DNA of 64,000 nucleotides from Paragorgia papillata (taxonomy: Eukaryota > Cnidaria > Anthozoa > Scleralcyonacea > Coralliidae). Each line of letters opens with the position of its first letter. Position 1 is the first letter of the stretch. Location: contig JAWNZC010000372.1 in the NCBI GenBank assembly GCA_035771165.1, positions 874,501-938,500 of the forward strand. Reading direction: 5' to 3'. The notes beneath the pieces were generated by a model, which saw only the letters and a list, made by a program, of their open reading frames with translations, was not told the DNA's origin and made no database searches. Positions 45,490-56,195 of this stretch are shown here, piece after piece. The position numbers and the translations under genes were made by a program.

Positions 45490-45760
45490 AATATGTTGAA
45501 GTCTCCTGCCAAGATCTGTTAGCATCTGCTACTACTGTATATGCTGTTGTCTAGCTGCTGTCAAGATCTGTTAGCATCTGCTACCGTATGTTAAAGCCTG
45601 CTGCTGCCGAGCCTGCGAGCAGACGTTCTTTCCGCGTGCGTGGACGTCAAGCTGCTGCCTAGATCTGTTAACATCTGCTATAACCGTATGTTGCCTTCTG
45701 CTACCAAGATCTGTTAACATCTGCTACTGTATGTTGCCTTTTGCAATCAAGATCTATTAT
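45490..45760. repeat. Degenerate tandem repeat AAGATCTGTTAGCATCTGCTA
   Basis: Five units of about 45-60 bp built on AAGATCTGTTA, CATCTGCTAC, GTATGTT and a CTGCTG stretch. Related irregular CTACCATCTG copies extend upstream to about 45210. Confidence 0.75.
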
Positions 45761-46017
45761 ATACATTTTTTCTAAATCCATGATTATAATTGGTCAGAAA
45801 GTTGGCGAGAATTCTCTTTTGGCTTCAGCAGATAACACAGACTTTGACCTTGATAATTCTTGATATCAAAAAGGTCTCATCCAATAATTGTAAATTTATT
45901 TATATTCTGATATCGCATTAATTTGTCACGCTCGTGATTGTGAACAAATAGAAAATTTAAAAAAAGAATTCCAAAGAAATGTTCAAAAAGTTTTCATTTA
46001 CTGCCAAGATCTGTTAT

Positions 46018-47165
46018 CTGAAAATTTTTGTACACTCAGCAGTGGTGCTGACTGAACAAAAATCTAAAAATTTTGTACACTCGACAGTGGTGCCAAGGGT
46101 ACAAAAATTTTGTGTGCTTGGCAGTGGTGCTCAGTGTACAAAAAATCTGAGAATTTTGAAATTTTTTGGCAGTGGTGCAGAGTGTACAAAAAACCTGAAA
46201 ATTTTTTACACATATAAAAAATTTTGTATCGTTGGCAGTGGTGCTAAATGCACAAAAAATCTGAAAAATTTGTCACTGCGGCAGTGATGACGAGTGTACA
46301 AAAAATCTGAAAATTGTGTATGCTGGGTAGTGGTGCTTAGCATACAAAAAATCTGAGAATTTTGTATGCTTGGCACCACTGCTGAGGGTACAAAAAATCT
46401 GGAAATTTTGTACACTCAGCAGTGGTGCTGCAAAAAATCTGAAAATTGTGTATGCTTGGTATGGTCATGGATAGTAAAATGAGTGGATTGGAAACTAATA
46501 GTCACGTGAGGTGTTTCCAGGCCGCCGATTGGCTGAAAAGCATTTTTCTTTGCTCGAGAGATGTTGAAAGCTAGTTGCAAATTGTGATGTCACGAATGGC
46601 GTTGTTTTACTGAGGTTTTTAGTGAACTTTTCTTCAAATTCTTCATATCCTCACATTCAGATGACTATGTTGACGTTTCAAATGACTTTATCGCCTTACA
46701 AACCTACCTACAGTAAGCCACAATCGAGCATTCGGGGTAAGCATTGTTGATCTTTGTTTTGATGATTCCTGTGTTGTTTTGAAGAAACTGGTGTCCCCAA
46801 ATTGTGCTTTGTTTTGCTCGGAATTTGGGATGCATATTTCAACTAGTAAACCTTGATATCTTCTTTTAAAATGAGTAAGAATAGACGGGCATTTTGTTGT
46901 ATTGTGGCTTTGTCGTATTTACAGACAATTCGATTATCATTTTAGGCTGTATTAATCCCAAACTTTGAATATACTCGGGGTTTTTAAGCTTGTCAATTGC
47001 AACCAGGTTGTTATGCTCACACCATCAAGTTTCCAATCCAGTCTTTTTACTATCCATGGTATGGTGCTGAATGTACAGAAAATTTGAAAATTTCATTCAC
47101 TCTGCATTGGTGTTGAACATACAAAAAACTGAAAATTTTGTACACTCAGCTTTGGCACACAGTAA
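46018..47165. repeat. About 50-bp minisatellite split by a TIR element
   Basis: Units of the form CTGAAAATTTTGTACACTC, GCAGTGGTGCT, GAGTGTACAAAAAAT repeat about nine times at 46018-46465 and about twice at 47059-47165. The interruption is the element at 46466-47058. Confidence 0.85.
46466..47058. mobile_element. TIR element inside a minisatellite
   Basis: Ends CATGGATAGTAAAATGAGTGG and ACTATCCATG, with GATTGGAAACT/AGTTTCCAATC further in. GTATGGT is repeated on both sides (46459-46465 and 47059-47065); an 8-bp reading GGTATGGT is possible if one terminal G is shared. The duplication length would fit hAT or P elements. No ORF. Confidence 0.7.
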
Positions 47166-47582
47166 GGAGAATTTACACTTTCTATTTAGATTAATTTTAA
47201 CGTTACTTTATACTATATTTGGTGAGTTATTTTATAGAAAAAAGATAAAATATTTTAGAGTTATAGGAATATTGTGAAAGTTAGGAAGAAACAATGTGGA
47301 CTATCCCACTGCAATTTCTCCTTCTCTCAAACTTCCCCTTGTGTTTCTATAACTCTCTAGAAACTCTATTTCTTAAATCATCATCATCATGTTCATTATC
47401 TATCACTATTGATTAATGATTATTGTTATTGATTTAATATTATTATTATTATTATTAATATTATTATTATTTATAATTATTATTACATATATACTAAATA
47501 TTATTATTTTTAACCCAAGTTTTTTTATAATATTATTATCACCGTACTATGCTTTTCCATCAAAAGTCTAAACCAACCTTAC
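47166..47582. other. AT-rich intron 1 border
   Basis: ATT and TAT runs (47420-47540) just inside the first donor site. No other feature. Confidence 0.5.
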
Positions 47583-47934
47583 CTTGGTAAGTCTTCAACG
47601 TGTTATCCAAAACCTGGTCATCGTTGACGTCTTCATCAGAATCAGACGAGTCCAAAAACTTCTCGTCAGAAGTAAATTTAGCAGCTGCCTGACGAATTTC
47701 TTCGGCCTTTTTATGACGATCCTTCTCCCCGTTTGTCGGTTTTATAGAGTTGCTTTCATGGTTATTTTTATTCCTGGACACGAGGTGGTCTGAAGGCGGT
47801 CCAGAGTTCCACGCTGAAGGGGTCCTTTGGGGTTTTTTATTACGAGAAACGTTAGAGAAACGTGAAGTATTTTCCCTTTGGTCTCTCTGTCCTCGCCCCC
47901 TTCCTGTTCCAAGAAAAGACGGACGAGCTTCCAT
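47583..47934 (-). CDS. NFXL1: NFXL1 homologue, exon 1 (start codon)
   Basis: The ATG at 47932-47934 starts MEARPSFLGTGRGRGQRDQR; vertebrate NFXL1 also begins MEA and has a Gly/Arg-rich start. The frame continues with a polar region, KKAEEIRQAAAKF and an acidic patch DSSDSDED, then DNTLKTYQ before the donor CAAG/GTAAGG. In-frame TTG codons upstream are not used. The exon ends in phase 1. Confidence 0.9.
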
Positions 47935-48180
47935 GGCTAACAACCGCTCACTTTAAAACTTTTCTCCGTTCACCGAAATATGGACAAGGACAATCTCGAG
48001 GACAATCCGCCATGTTTATTCATTCATTCAAGTCTCAAAGAGAAATTCGTCATGTTAGCCTAAATAAAGTGTCCCTTGACCTTGTGTCGTCGTCAAGGAA
48101 ACAAGATGGCGGAGGAATGTGAGTTGTCCTTTTTCCGTTCAGATCATGGTTTGACAACTTCGTTTGACTCCGTTTAAATC
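47935..48180. promoter_or_regulatory. Likely bidirectional promoter
   Basis: The start codons of the NFXL1 homologue (minus) and of the WD40-like exon (plus) are 246 bp apart, head to head. The interval contains a YY1-type AACAAGATGGCGGAGG (48099-48114), a common initiator element of TATA-less housekeeping genes. No TATA box is seen at a suitable place. Confidence 0.55.
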
Positions 48181-48283
48181 ATGGCTATGGAACTACTGCA
48201 AGTCGTAAAAGATACGCATAATAAGGCAATTACAGCTGTCGGGTATAATCCAATTAAACACGAAATATTGGCCGGATTTGAAG
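48181..48283 (+). CDS. First coding exon of a divergent gene, WD40-like start
   Basis: ATG to donor GAAG/GTACAG gives 34 codons plus one base: MAMELLQVVKD, then HNKAITAVGYNPIKHEI and LAGFE. The H-x3-I-x2-V-x-Y-P and LAGFE-G pattern is the first blade of a WD40 repeat. The remaining exons were not found in the next 14 kb and may lie beyond the window or in short exons that I missed. The specific WD protein cannot be named. Confidence 0.55.
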
Positions 48284-48379
48284 GTACAGTACACTCAGTA
48301 CAGTGCGTACTATATGTCTATTTAGTTTATTTCAGTAGTTAAATTCCTACACGCGTAAAAACGTCCAGGTTGGTTCAAA

Positions 48380-48800
48380 CCTACATGCATGCAAGTTGTT
48401 ACAAGACTCTTCCAACAAGTTCTCACCGGAATGCATTCGCACTGGTTGTCACTATTAAACAGGCTCTTGGCAATACTTGTAACAAGGGTGATGACTCCAA
48501 TGGACTTGTGACAAGTTGTTGAAACAACTTGTCAGTTGTCACTTACCGCTCTACACTAAACAAGTTGGTTCCAGGTTCAGGCAAGAACAAGTTTGTATCA
48601 GCTTGATGAAAATCACAACTTGTTAACCCCTTGACGCCTGCATGGACCTCTCCCTGTGCTGAATAAGATCGTGTGACGTTAGTCCGATAAAATACTAATT
48701 AAAGACTCGTCGTCAGGCTTCAAAGGGTTAACAGCACTGATCTCTATACAACTGTTATATAGAGATCGGTGGTTAACAGACTTGCTGCAAACTTGTTGCA
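48380..48800. repeat. Dispersed repeat rich in ACAAGTTG, with TTAA MITE inside
   Basis: Many ACTTGTTGCAAAC and AACAAGTTG motifs, as in 58853-59060 and 59590-60290. The block AAATCACAACTTG followed by a TTAA MITE (48623-48731) and later ACTTGCTGCAAACTTGTTGCAAACACA has the same order as at 59643-60277. Confidence 0.65.
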
Positions 48801-49084
48801 AACACATCCTGTTATTAACAATTAAGCTGTGAGCTTTTATGCATGTGCATAAAGGTGAAGTATAAATATTTTAAAAAGATTAAGATGACAGTTGCATAAA
48901 TGCCAATTGTGTCTCAATGGCATTGCAAGATAAGTAGTCGTGTAGATGGGTGTAACATACCAGGCCAATGCTGATTTATACATGAATTATATTGCCAAAG
49001 TATTAATTGCAAGTTTTTGATATATTAAAGGTAAGGGTCTTTAATTAGAATACATCAAACGTGTATCTTTACAATCAAATTACG

Positions 49085-49193
49085 CCTTTGGAAGGATTTT
49101 CAATGTGGCCGTGTTGAGGCATATCAAAGGTGCTTTAAGCACCTGCCATATGACACAGTTCAGACCACGGATCCCAGCTAAGCCCTAGGTGTT
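49085..49193. repeat. Fragment related to the 5S-like SINE tail
   Basis: CATATGACACAGTTC, CACGGATCCCAGCTAAGCCCTAGGTGTT corresponds to the CCACGAATTACAGATAAGCCCTAGGTGTT block at 59882-59910. Only the 3' part is present. Confidence 0.55.
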
Positions 49194-49197
49194 AAAT

Positions 49198-49412
49198 AAC
49201 ATGACTTGAGGGAAATTAGCGATTAAATTTCCCGCAGCTGAGGGAAGGTTTGTGAAAGTAATAACATGACTTGAGGGAAATTAGCGATTAAATTTCCTGC
49301 AGCTAAGGAAAGGTTTGTGAAAGTCCCAGGGCCACAGGCCCGAGGACTTTTACAAATCTTCCCGCGGCAAAGGGGAAATTTAATCGCTAATTTCCCAAAA
49401 AGTCATGGTATT
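49198..49412. mobile_element. Palindrome with a duplicated left arm
   Basis: A 63-bp arm (ATAACATGACTTGAGGGAAA to GGTTTGTGAAAGTA) is present twice in tandem (49198-49260, 49261-49323) and once inverted (49345-49412). The loop is CCCAGGGCCACAGGCCCGAGG. Confidence 0.75.
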
Positions 49413-49851
49413 AGTTTGTAATATTATGATCACTGAGGAAAACTTTGAGAATCTTACCAACAGGAAATTTACATGGTTGATCAGAGAAGTTGCATCTAAT
49501 TTTTCCATGCATGTTGATGAGGGAAAATATGTGCAAGCGGGAATGTTAGAAGAAGACAAAGGAAAAATTTCCCTCCTGCATGAGCAATGAGGGAAATATG
49601 AGGTTTACATTCCCTCAGAGAACAAAAGAATCCAAGGTGGTCATGGTATTAAATGAATAATATCATGTTTGCAGAAATTTCTTTTGTTCTTACAGGTGCA
49701 TTAACAACTAATATACCTCATTATATTCATTTTTACTAATCCTACCTTTGTTGACATCAAACCAGATCTGATTAGAACTAATCATACCCAGTTTGACATC
49801 AATGGAGGTGACAACAAAAGAAATTCCCCAAAACATAGTATTACAAACTAA

Positions 49852-49980
49852 GGTATATAGCATAAAAAGAGGTGCATTAGCTATTAAATGTCCCACTCGA
49901 TTTGGGTCATTTAGTAAAATTCCCAAGGGCTGAGCCGGACGTTTAATAGCTACTTAAATACACCTCTTTTTATGCTATTA
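49852..49980. mobile_element. Palindromic MITE-like hairpin
   Basis: ATAGCATAAAAAGAGGTG and TAGCTATTAAA are inverted around a CCCAAGGGCTGAGCC-containing centre. Confidence 0.65.
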
Positions 49981-50797
49981 CTTATAATAATCACCTATTA
50001 ATTATGTTTTCCCCACACAAAATAATGTGTGTTAGGGTGGCTCCATACAGTTTCTTGAAAATTGGAAGCTACAAGTTTGAGAGTCCAAAATACGTACATA
50101 AACAATTTGGAAAAAGAATAAAACTAAAGGTTATGCATAGTTAAACAGTCTGACAATCAAAAACTGTTACCAAATAAATAGCAACAGTTGTTTCTATGGC
50201 AGCAATGACATTTCAAAATGGCTGCCATTATTACCCTTCAAACTTATTTAATTCGAAAAAAAACTTTGGTGACGGCCCCCAATTTTTTTTTCATTGAAAC
50301 TTTTCTTGAAGTATGAGTAATCAATAGACCGATTTTTAAAAAATTCTGTAGATCCAAATTTTTTAAAAGTTAACATGATTTTCAAAAAAAAATGTATTCG
50401 TTCTACAGAATTTTTTTAAATCGGCCTATTAATTACTCGTACTTAAAGAAAAGTTTCAATGAAAAAAAAATTGGGGGTCACCAAAGTTATTTTCGAATTA
50501 AATTAGTTTGAAGGGTAATAATGGTAAAGTTCATTCTTCGAGAGAATGTGTTTTTAAAGGTGGAAGCCGTAGAATTGAGCGACAAATACAGAAATTCCAA
50601 TTCATGGGTTTGATCCTGAGGAGTTGCTCAGCCATGCTGAACGAGTTCCGATTTACATACAAGCTTGCACTGGAATTTTCATATTATATACACAACAACT
50701 ACGCGTCATGTTAAGGAAAATATCTAGACTAAAAGAGAAAAGAGTACGTCGTCCTCAGGCTTATTACAGTAACAGTTGTGCAACTTTTAGAGTACTG

Positions 50798-50833
50798 ATT
50801 AGAGCAGGAGACATAGAACTTAACCCTGGACCT
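50798..50833 (+). other. 2A-like ribosome-skipping peptide
   Basis: The codons at 50807-50833 read GDIELNPGP, a full match to the D-[VI]-E-x-N-P-G-P consensus of 2A peptides, preceded by the hydrophobic stretch FRVLIRA as is usual. During translation the ribosome would skip the last Gly-Pro bond and release about 69 residues as a separate leader. N-terminal 2A-like peptides in animal APE-type LINEs are established; activity here is inferred. Confidence 0.85.
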
Positions 50834-51059
50834 TCGACAATGTTAAAACAAACTGAGATTCCTCTTCACTACACTTCTCCGCAGACCGTTTGTAAAAACC
50901 CGACTTCGTCACGCAGGAATGAAAATCTTCTTCCGATACCCCACAATTCAGTTTACCATCAGAGTTTTGTATCGAATTCACCGCTCATTTTGGCTTTGAT
51001 TAATGCTCGCTCCATTAAGTCAAAATTTGCTGATTTTATTGAGTTTGTGGTTGACTCTA

Positions 51060-51221
51060 AAGGCTAGTTTCCACTCAGGAAAATCTTCCTCAGGACCGGA
51101 ACGGACAGGAAAGTTTTCTTTGTCTTGTGAGCTCTCGGTCGGAACTAATGACTTTAACACAAAGGAAACTTTCCTGCCCGTTCCTATCCTGCGGAAGATT
51201 TTCCTGAGTGGAAACTAGCCT
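51060..51221. mobile_element. 162-bp MITE inside the LINE coding region
   Basis: Inverted ends AGGCTAGTTTCCACTCAGGAA. TA flanks at 51058-51059 and 51222-51223. Without the element and one TA, the two LINE frames join in phase, which confirms the boundaries. A larger relative is at 56196-57522. Confidence 0.88.
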
Positions 51222-54200
51222 TATAGCTGATTTAATCCCGCTGACGGAGACCTGGTTAACTGCTAATGATACTGCAGCAAGACTGGAGATTGTTCCTGCT
51301 GGTTATAAACTAATTAATCAACCGCGGATAGGACGTAAAGGTGGTGGGATTGCTCTCCTCTATAGGGATAACATCGCTGTTACTAATATAAAAAATGGAC
51401 AAGAATCGTCTTTTGAGTTTTCTGAATCGCGTGTTAAATTCGGCTCATTTTCTATGAGACTAGTGATTGTTTACCGTTCACCCTACTCTGCCAACCATCC
51501 GGTTACTGTTAGAACTTTCTTCACTGAGTTTACGGCGTACTTGGAAACTATCATACTGTCGACAGAGCCGTTACTGATAACTGGTGATTTTAATATTCAT
51601 GTTGACAATTCTGATGATATGTATGCTGCTGAGTTTCTTGACATTTTGGAATCCATGGGTTTTATGCAGCATGTGGATGGACCCACCCATGAACATGGTC
51701 ACACCCTTGATTTAGTTATTACTCGTCAGTTTGACTCTATTATATTACGTCAGCCCACAATTGGTCGTTTCTTTTCAGACCATGCCGTTGTTTCTTGCTC
51801 TCTGAATTCAGTTAAACCACGTGCGTCTGTCAAGTCAATTACTTATCGGAAACTCAAGTCCATCGATTTGAATGTATTAAGAAATGATCTTGCCAAGTCA
51901 GCCCTTTGCACTGATGATATTACGGATTTAGATGAGCTTGTTAGTTGTTATAACTCAACACTGTCCTCCTTGATAGATCGGCATGTTCCCCTACGGTTCA
52001 GAAGAGTTGTTAACAGGCCACGTGTCCCTTGGTTTAATGATGAAATTAGATCTGCAATTAGAGCAAGAAGAAGAGCCGAGCGCAAATGGAGAGCAACTAA
52101 TAATGCAATTCATTTGGCTATTTTTAAACAGAAAAAGAACTATGCTACACTTTTAATGAACAGGGCGCGCTGCACGTATTATTGTGACTTCATTCATGAA
52201 AATAGTGCCAACCACGGAAAACTCTTTAAAGCAGCAAAGACCTTACTGACAGAGTCGAAGATATTATCTCTACCAGAAGGATCCGACGCTGAAGTTGTAG
52301 CCAATGATATCGGCAAGTTCTTTGTCCAGAAGGTCAAGAACATTCATGTTAATTTAACTAATAAAGCAGTTTTCGATAGATCTGATCAATTATTATCAGA
52401 CAGTCACCCTGAAGCTTCTTTTTCAGATTTTAAAATACTCTCTACTGATGATGTTAGGAACATTGTTGCTCGATCAGCGAAGAAGTCGTGCCCACTAGAT
52501 CCAATGCCAACTTCGATAACTGTGAAGTGTATGGACGAGCTTCTACCTGTCATCACGTCCATGCTCAATTTGTCTCTTTGAAGGAGGCTCTAGTCCATCC
52601 TACATTTAAAAAATGTGGACTTGATTTGAATTTTGCGAACCTTCGTCCTATTAGTAACTTAACGTTCATTTCTAAGTTAACGGAAAGTGCCGCTGCTTAT
52701 CAGATGCAGTCTCACATGTCTGTCAATGGCCTGTACCCAAAATTTCAGTCGTCTTATAGGAAACAACATAGCACAGAAACGGCCCTGCTGAAGGTTCATA
52801 ATGACATTCTTATGAATATGAACAAACAGCATGTGACACTTCTTGTTTTGCTAGACCTAAGCGCAGCGTTTGACACTGTTAACCATGACATTCTGCTTTC
52901 GCGTCTACAGTCTAAATTTGGGGTTAATGGAACAGTGCTGTCTTGGTTCGAGTCTTACCTATCTGGAAGATCACAGCTTGTGTATGTTAATGGAATAATG
53001 GGTCCGTTTCAAATAGGTTTTAACCTTGATTCTGGTGTTCCGCAAGGATCATGTCTTGGTCCATTACTGTTTAACATCTATGCGAGTCAACTATTTGATA
53101 TTATCAATCGTCATCTTCCTGATGTACACTGCTACGCAGACGACTCACAGCTGTACTTATCATTTAGCCCTAAAAGTTTGGCCAATCAGGAGGCAGCAGT
53201 CAGCGCATTGGAATGCTGTATAGAGGATATCAAAACCTGGATGTGCTCTGATATGCTTATGTTAAATGATGACAAAACTGAATTTATTATAATCGGGACT
53301 CGGCAACAACTAAGTAAGGTTAACATTGATCACATTACAGTTGGTGACTGTAAAATCACACCTGCTGAGCCGATAAGGAATCTAGGTGCCTGGTTTGATG
53401 ATAAATTCTCCATGGCAACCCATATTACTAAAATGTGTGGTGCGGCGTTCTATCCCCTTCACAATATAAGACGTATTAGAAAGTATCTGTCGCAGAATGC
53501 GGCAGAGACTTTGATTCATTCGTTTATTACTAGCAGGGTAGACTATTGTAATAGTTTATTGCATGGTATACCTGCGTATCAACTAGATAAGCTGCAAAGA
53601 GTGCAGAATGCTGCCGCTAGGTTGATTTTTATGGAGCATAAATTTTGTCATATTACCCCACTTACTACCTGTTAGGTTTTGCATTAAATTCAAAATTTTG
53701 CTAATTACTTTTAAGGCTATTCATGGGTTAGCCCCTTTGTATATTAAGGATTTAATTTCGATTAAATCGTCTGTTACTGGGAAATATATTCTTAGATCGA
53801 ATAAGGAGCTATTGCTTAAGCCTCCTTTATGTAAGACCTATGCTACACTTGGGGACCGTGCCTTCATAACATCTGCTCCAAAGCTGTGGAACGCTCTCCC
53901 TGCAGACATTCGAAACGCAAAGAATGTTGACTGTTTTAAGAGGCTTCTTAAGTCTCATTTTTTTAGACTAGCTTATGATAACTTCACTTAGTTAGTTTTA
54001 TATTCTTGTTATTACTAATATTATTTTATGTATTATAATTGCTGTAAATAACTAAATACATCATTTTATTGTACACTGTAATGCGCATTCGATCATCCCG
54101 TCATGTAGAACGCGCAATATAAGTCATTAAATTATTATTATTATGGCAGCCATTTTGAAACGTCATTGTTGCCATAGCAACAACTGTTGCCATTTATTTG

Positions 54201-54611
54201 GTAACAGTTTTTGATTGTCAGACTGTTTAACTATGCTTAACATTTAGTTTTATTCTTTTTCCGAATTATTTATGCACGTGTTTTGGACTCTCAAACTTGT
54301 ATCTTCCATTTTCCAAGAAACTGTATGGAGCCACCTTAAGCTACTGATAGTTGAATTTTAGTGAGGTTATGCAATAACCAAGGTTAACAACTAGGTAACC
54401 AGGCCTGGTATTTGATTGGCACAAGCTCATTGGCTAGCTGGGACGTATAGCATTCAATGACACAACAGTCAACATTATCGCACTAGCTTCCGTAGCAGTT
54501 GCACGCTTCTTGGACCGTGGAAAATTTCGTCCCACCGTCCCACCCTTAAGTCAAGCTATAATGGTAAGTAGGTTTCTCTCTTTTTCCACCAGTTTCTGTA
54601 ATTGGTGTGAT

Positions 54612-54731
54612 AGGTGCAAACCACTCCGGGAGGGGCGGTCAGTTCAAGATACCAACTGGATGGATCTTAACCTGAGCCCAAGTATCACTACTCACTCCAA
54701 GGCCCCTCGTCGGTAAACGGTTTGCACCTAA
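54612..54731. repeat. Hairpin-like inverted repeat
   Basis: AGGTGCAAACC and CTCCGGGAGGGGC face GGCCCCTCG and GGTTTGCACCT. A weak splice-like GGTAAG at 54561 and 54743 leaves an exon of the divergent gene possible, but no coherent translation was found. Confidence 0.4.
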
Positions 54732-56088
54732 CCTTCCACATGGGTAAGTATGGTGAACGAAGGTGTTAATCTCCATGCTTGAAACATTGACTGTGACTGA
54801 GTGATATTCTCCTTGCACATATGCAGGGGCGAATCCGGACTGTTGTGAGTGTAGCCTGCGTCGCATCCGGCCTTCGGAAACCCGAGAATATATTGTGAGC
54901 GTCGCTCAAGCATCACTTAAACGTCTAAGCAAGTAAAGAGTGCTATAAGACTGAAGCGAATCTTCTAAATAAGTAACTTACAGCACGAAATGAACGATCA
55001 GATTCGCACACAAACAAGCCAGCTAATGCCAATGGAGAGTTAATTACTTGAAACTTTTAATTAAAATATTACAAGTATCGTATGTCAGACAGTCCTGCCA
55101 AATACACGCAACCTACAACCTAATTATTCATTGTAGCTCACATTTGTGTGAGCTACACTGATCGGCTCAGCTATAGCGGAAGTACCACTGAACTAAGTGG
55201 TACATCCAAACAATCAACAGCTATAATTAGGTCCAGAAATATAATTAAGTAATGAAATTTTGCGGTTCATCTTTTCATTCTAGCCACAAGCCATATGTGC
55301 CAAGGATGATGACTAGGATGTGACAAATAGTTGATCGTATAAAGTTCGAGAGTCAGACGAGTCGCTTCTTTGGCTAGTTTGAGTCGAAGAAGTGAAATTT
55401 CATATTGTTTTATGACTGATGAGATTTTTGAACGAGTCGCAAACGATATTAACCAGTTGCACGCAAAACGCGATACAAAGTTGTTGACAACCAAAAGGGT
55501 AACTGAGATGCACATTTCGCTGGGAGGATATGCCATTTAGCCCATCTACAATTTTCAGTCAGCAAAAGAAATCGGTCAGAAGATTGCCGTTGAACAAGGT
55601 AAATGATGCTTGTTATGTCAAATTTAATTTCTAAGAGCGAGTACATTCAATTTTGACGTTAAACCAATCAAGCGTATACGAATATATAAATCGGAATACA
55701 CGCGCGGTTTTCTTACGCAAAGACAGTTGGAGGGATCAGACACCGGCTAAGGAATAATCTATTCACTGGTCTTCTTCAGATAAATATTTGCGACTCTGAT
55801 TTCATTAATCGCTGAATTATGATATAATTTATTACTTATTATTAGAACAGCTATTGCATCACTAGTGACACTGATTGAATGACACCAAAAAATATTAAAA
55901 AAATATTGGTCTTGTCAATCAAGAGTTATATGCCGCCATATGACCTTACGTCACGTGACGTCACGATGTGACATCATATCATGACGCCACATTGTGTGAC
56001 ATCAGCATTGAGCGACATTCAGATTTTGAGCTGGATCCGCCCCTGATATGTATGCAAGCAACATTCACTAATCCGGGCTCAATGACTG
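54732..56088. other. Intergenic or intronic sequence
   Basis: An inverted ACCTAATTAT/ATAATTAGGT pair (55117-55232) includes TGTAGCTCACATTTGTGTGAGCTACA. CGTCACGTGACGTCACG lies at 55949-55965. No gene recognised. Confidence 0.4.
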
Positions 56089-56195
56089 CCCTGGTAGAAA
56101 TCCTGATCAGGATATCCTGTTAGGATCCTGTTAGGATCCTAACAGGATCCTAAAGATGACTCAATTATTTAATGTTCAGAATACAGTAGACATTA

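Larger units (their letters stand above)
50624..53991 (+). pseudogene. LINE ORF2 (endonuclease and reverse transcriptase), interrupted
   Basis: Segments: 50624-51059 (N-terminus; 2A-like motif at residues 62-70; start of endonuclease, INARSIKSK), MITE 51060-51221, 51224-52579 (endonuclease motifs TETWL, ITGDFNIHVD, SDHAVV), 52565-53673 (reverse transcriptase with DLSAAFDTVNH, GVPQGSCLGPLLF and the catalytic YADDS), and 53656-53991 (C-terminal tail with LWNALP). The breaks near 52579 and 53660 each lose a few codons and the frame. The true start may be the ATG at 50624 or 50708. The enzyme nicks target DNA and reverse-transcribes the LINE RNA in place; this copy cannot make the full protein. 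Confidence 0.88.
50523..54142 (+). mobile_element. L2/CR1-like LINE with 2A peptide, recently but not currently intact
   Basis: About 3.6 kb between two halves of a TTAA element, with a short ATGG-type flank on both sides. The order is: N-terminal segment with a 2A-like motif, APE-type endonuclease, reverse transcriptase, C-terminal tail, and a 3' end GCGCAATATAAGTCATT followed by ATT repeats, typical of L2/CR1-clade LINEs. A 162-bp MITE interrupts the first part and two small frame-breaking deletions follow. Apart from these the frame is open, so this is a young copy. Confidence 0.9.
50032..54339. mobile_element. TTAA-type element with GGTGGCTCC ends, copy 2, split by a LINE
   Basis: The ends match those of 22806-23400 (AGGGTGGCTCCATACAGTTTC and its inverse). 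The left flank reads TTAG instead of TTAA. The inverted similarity extends about 200 bp through CTCAAACTTGTA and GTTACCAAATAAAT. A central palindrome (50240-50520) belongs to it. The LINE at 50523-54142 entered near the right side of that palindrome. Confidence 0.8.

Noticed and set aside
48104..48120. ATG of AAGATGGCGGAGG as start of the plus-strand gene
   Set aside because: The frame meets a stop after the only plausible splice to 48146; the motif fits a YY1 site better.
50523..54142. Active LINE
   Set aside because: A MITE and two frame-breaking deletions interrupt ORF2.
50523..54142. Endogenous retrovirus or LTR element because of reverse transcriptase
   Set aside because: APE-type endonuclease, ATT-repeat 3' end and no LTR, gag or integrase; it is a non-LTR element.
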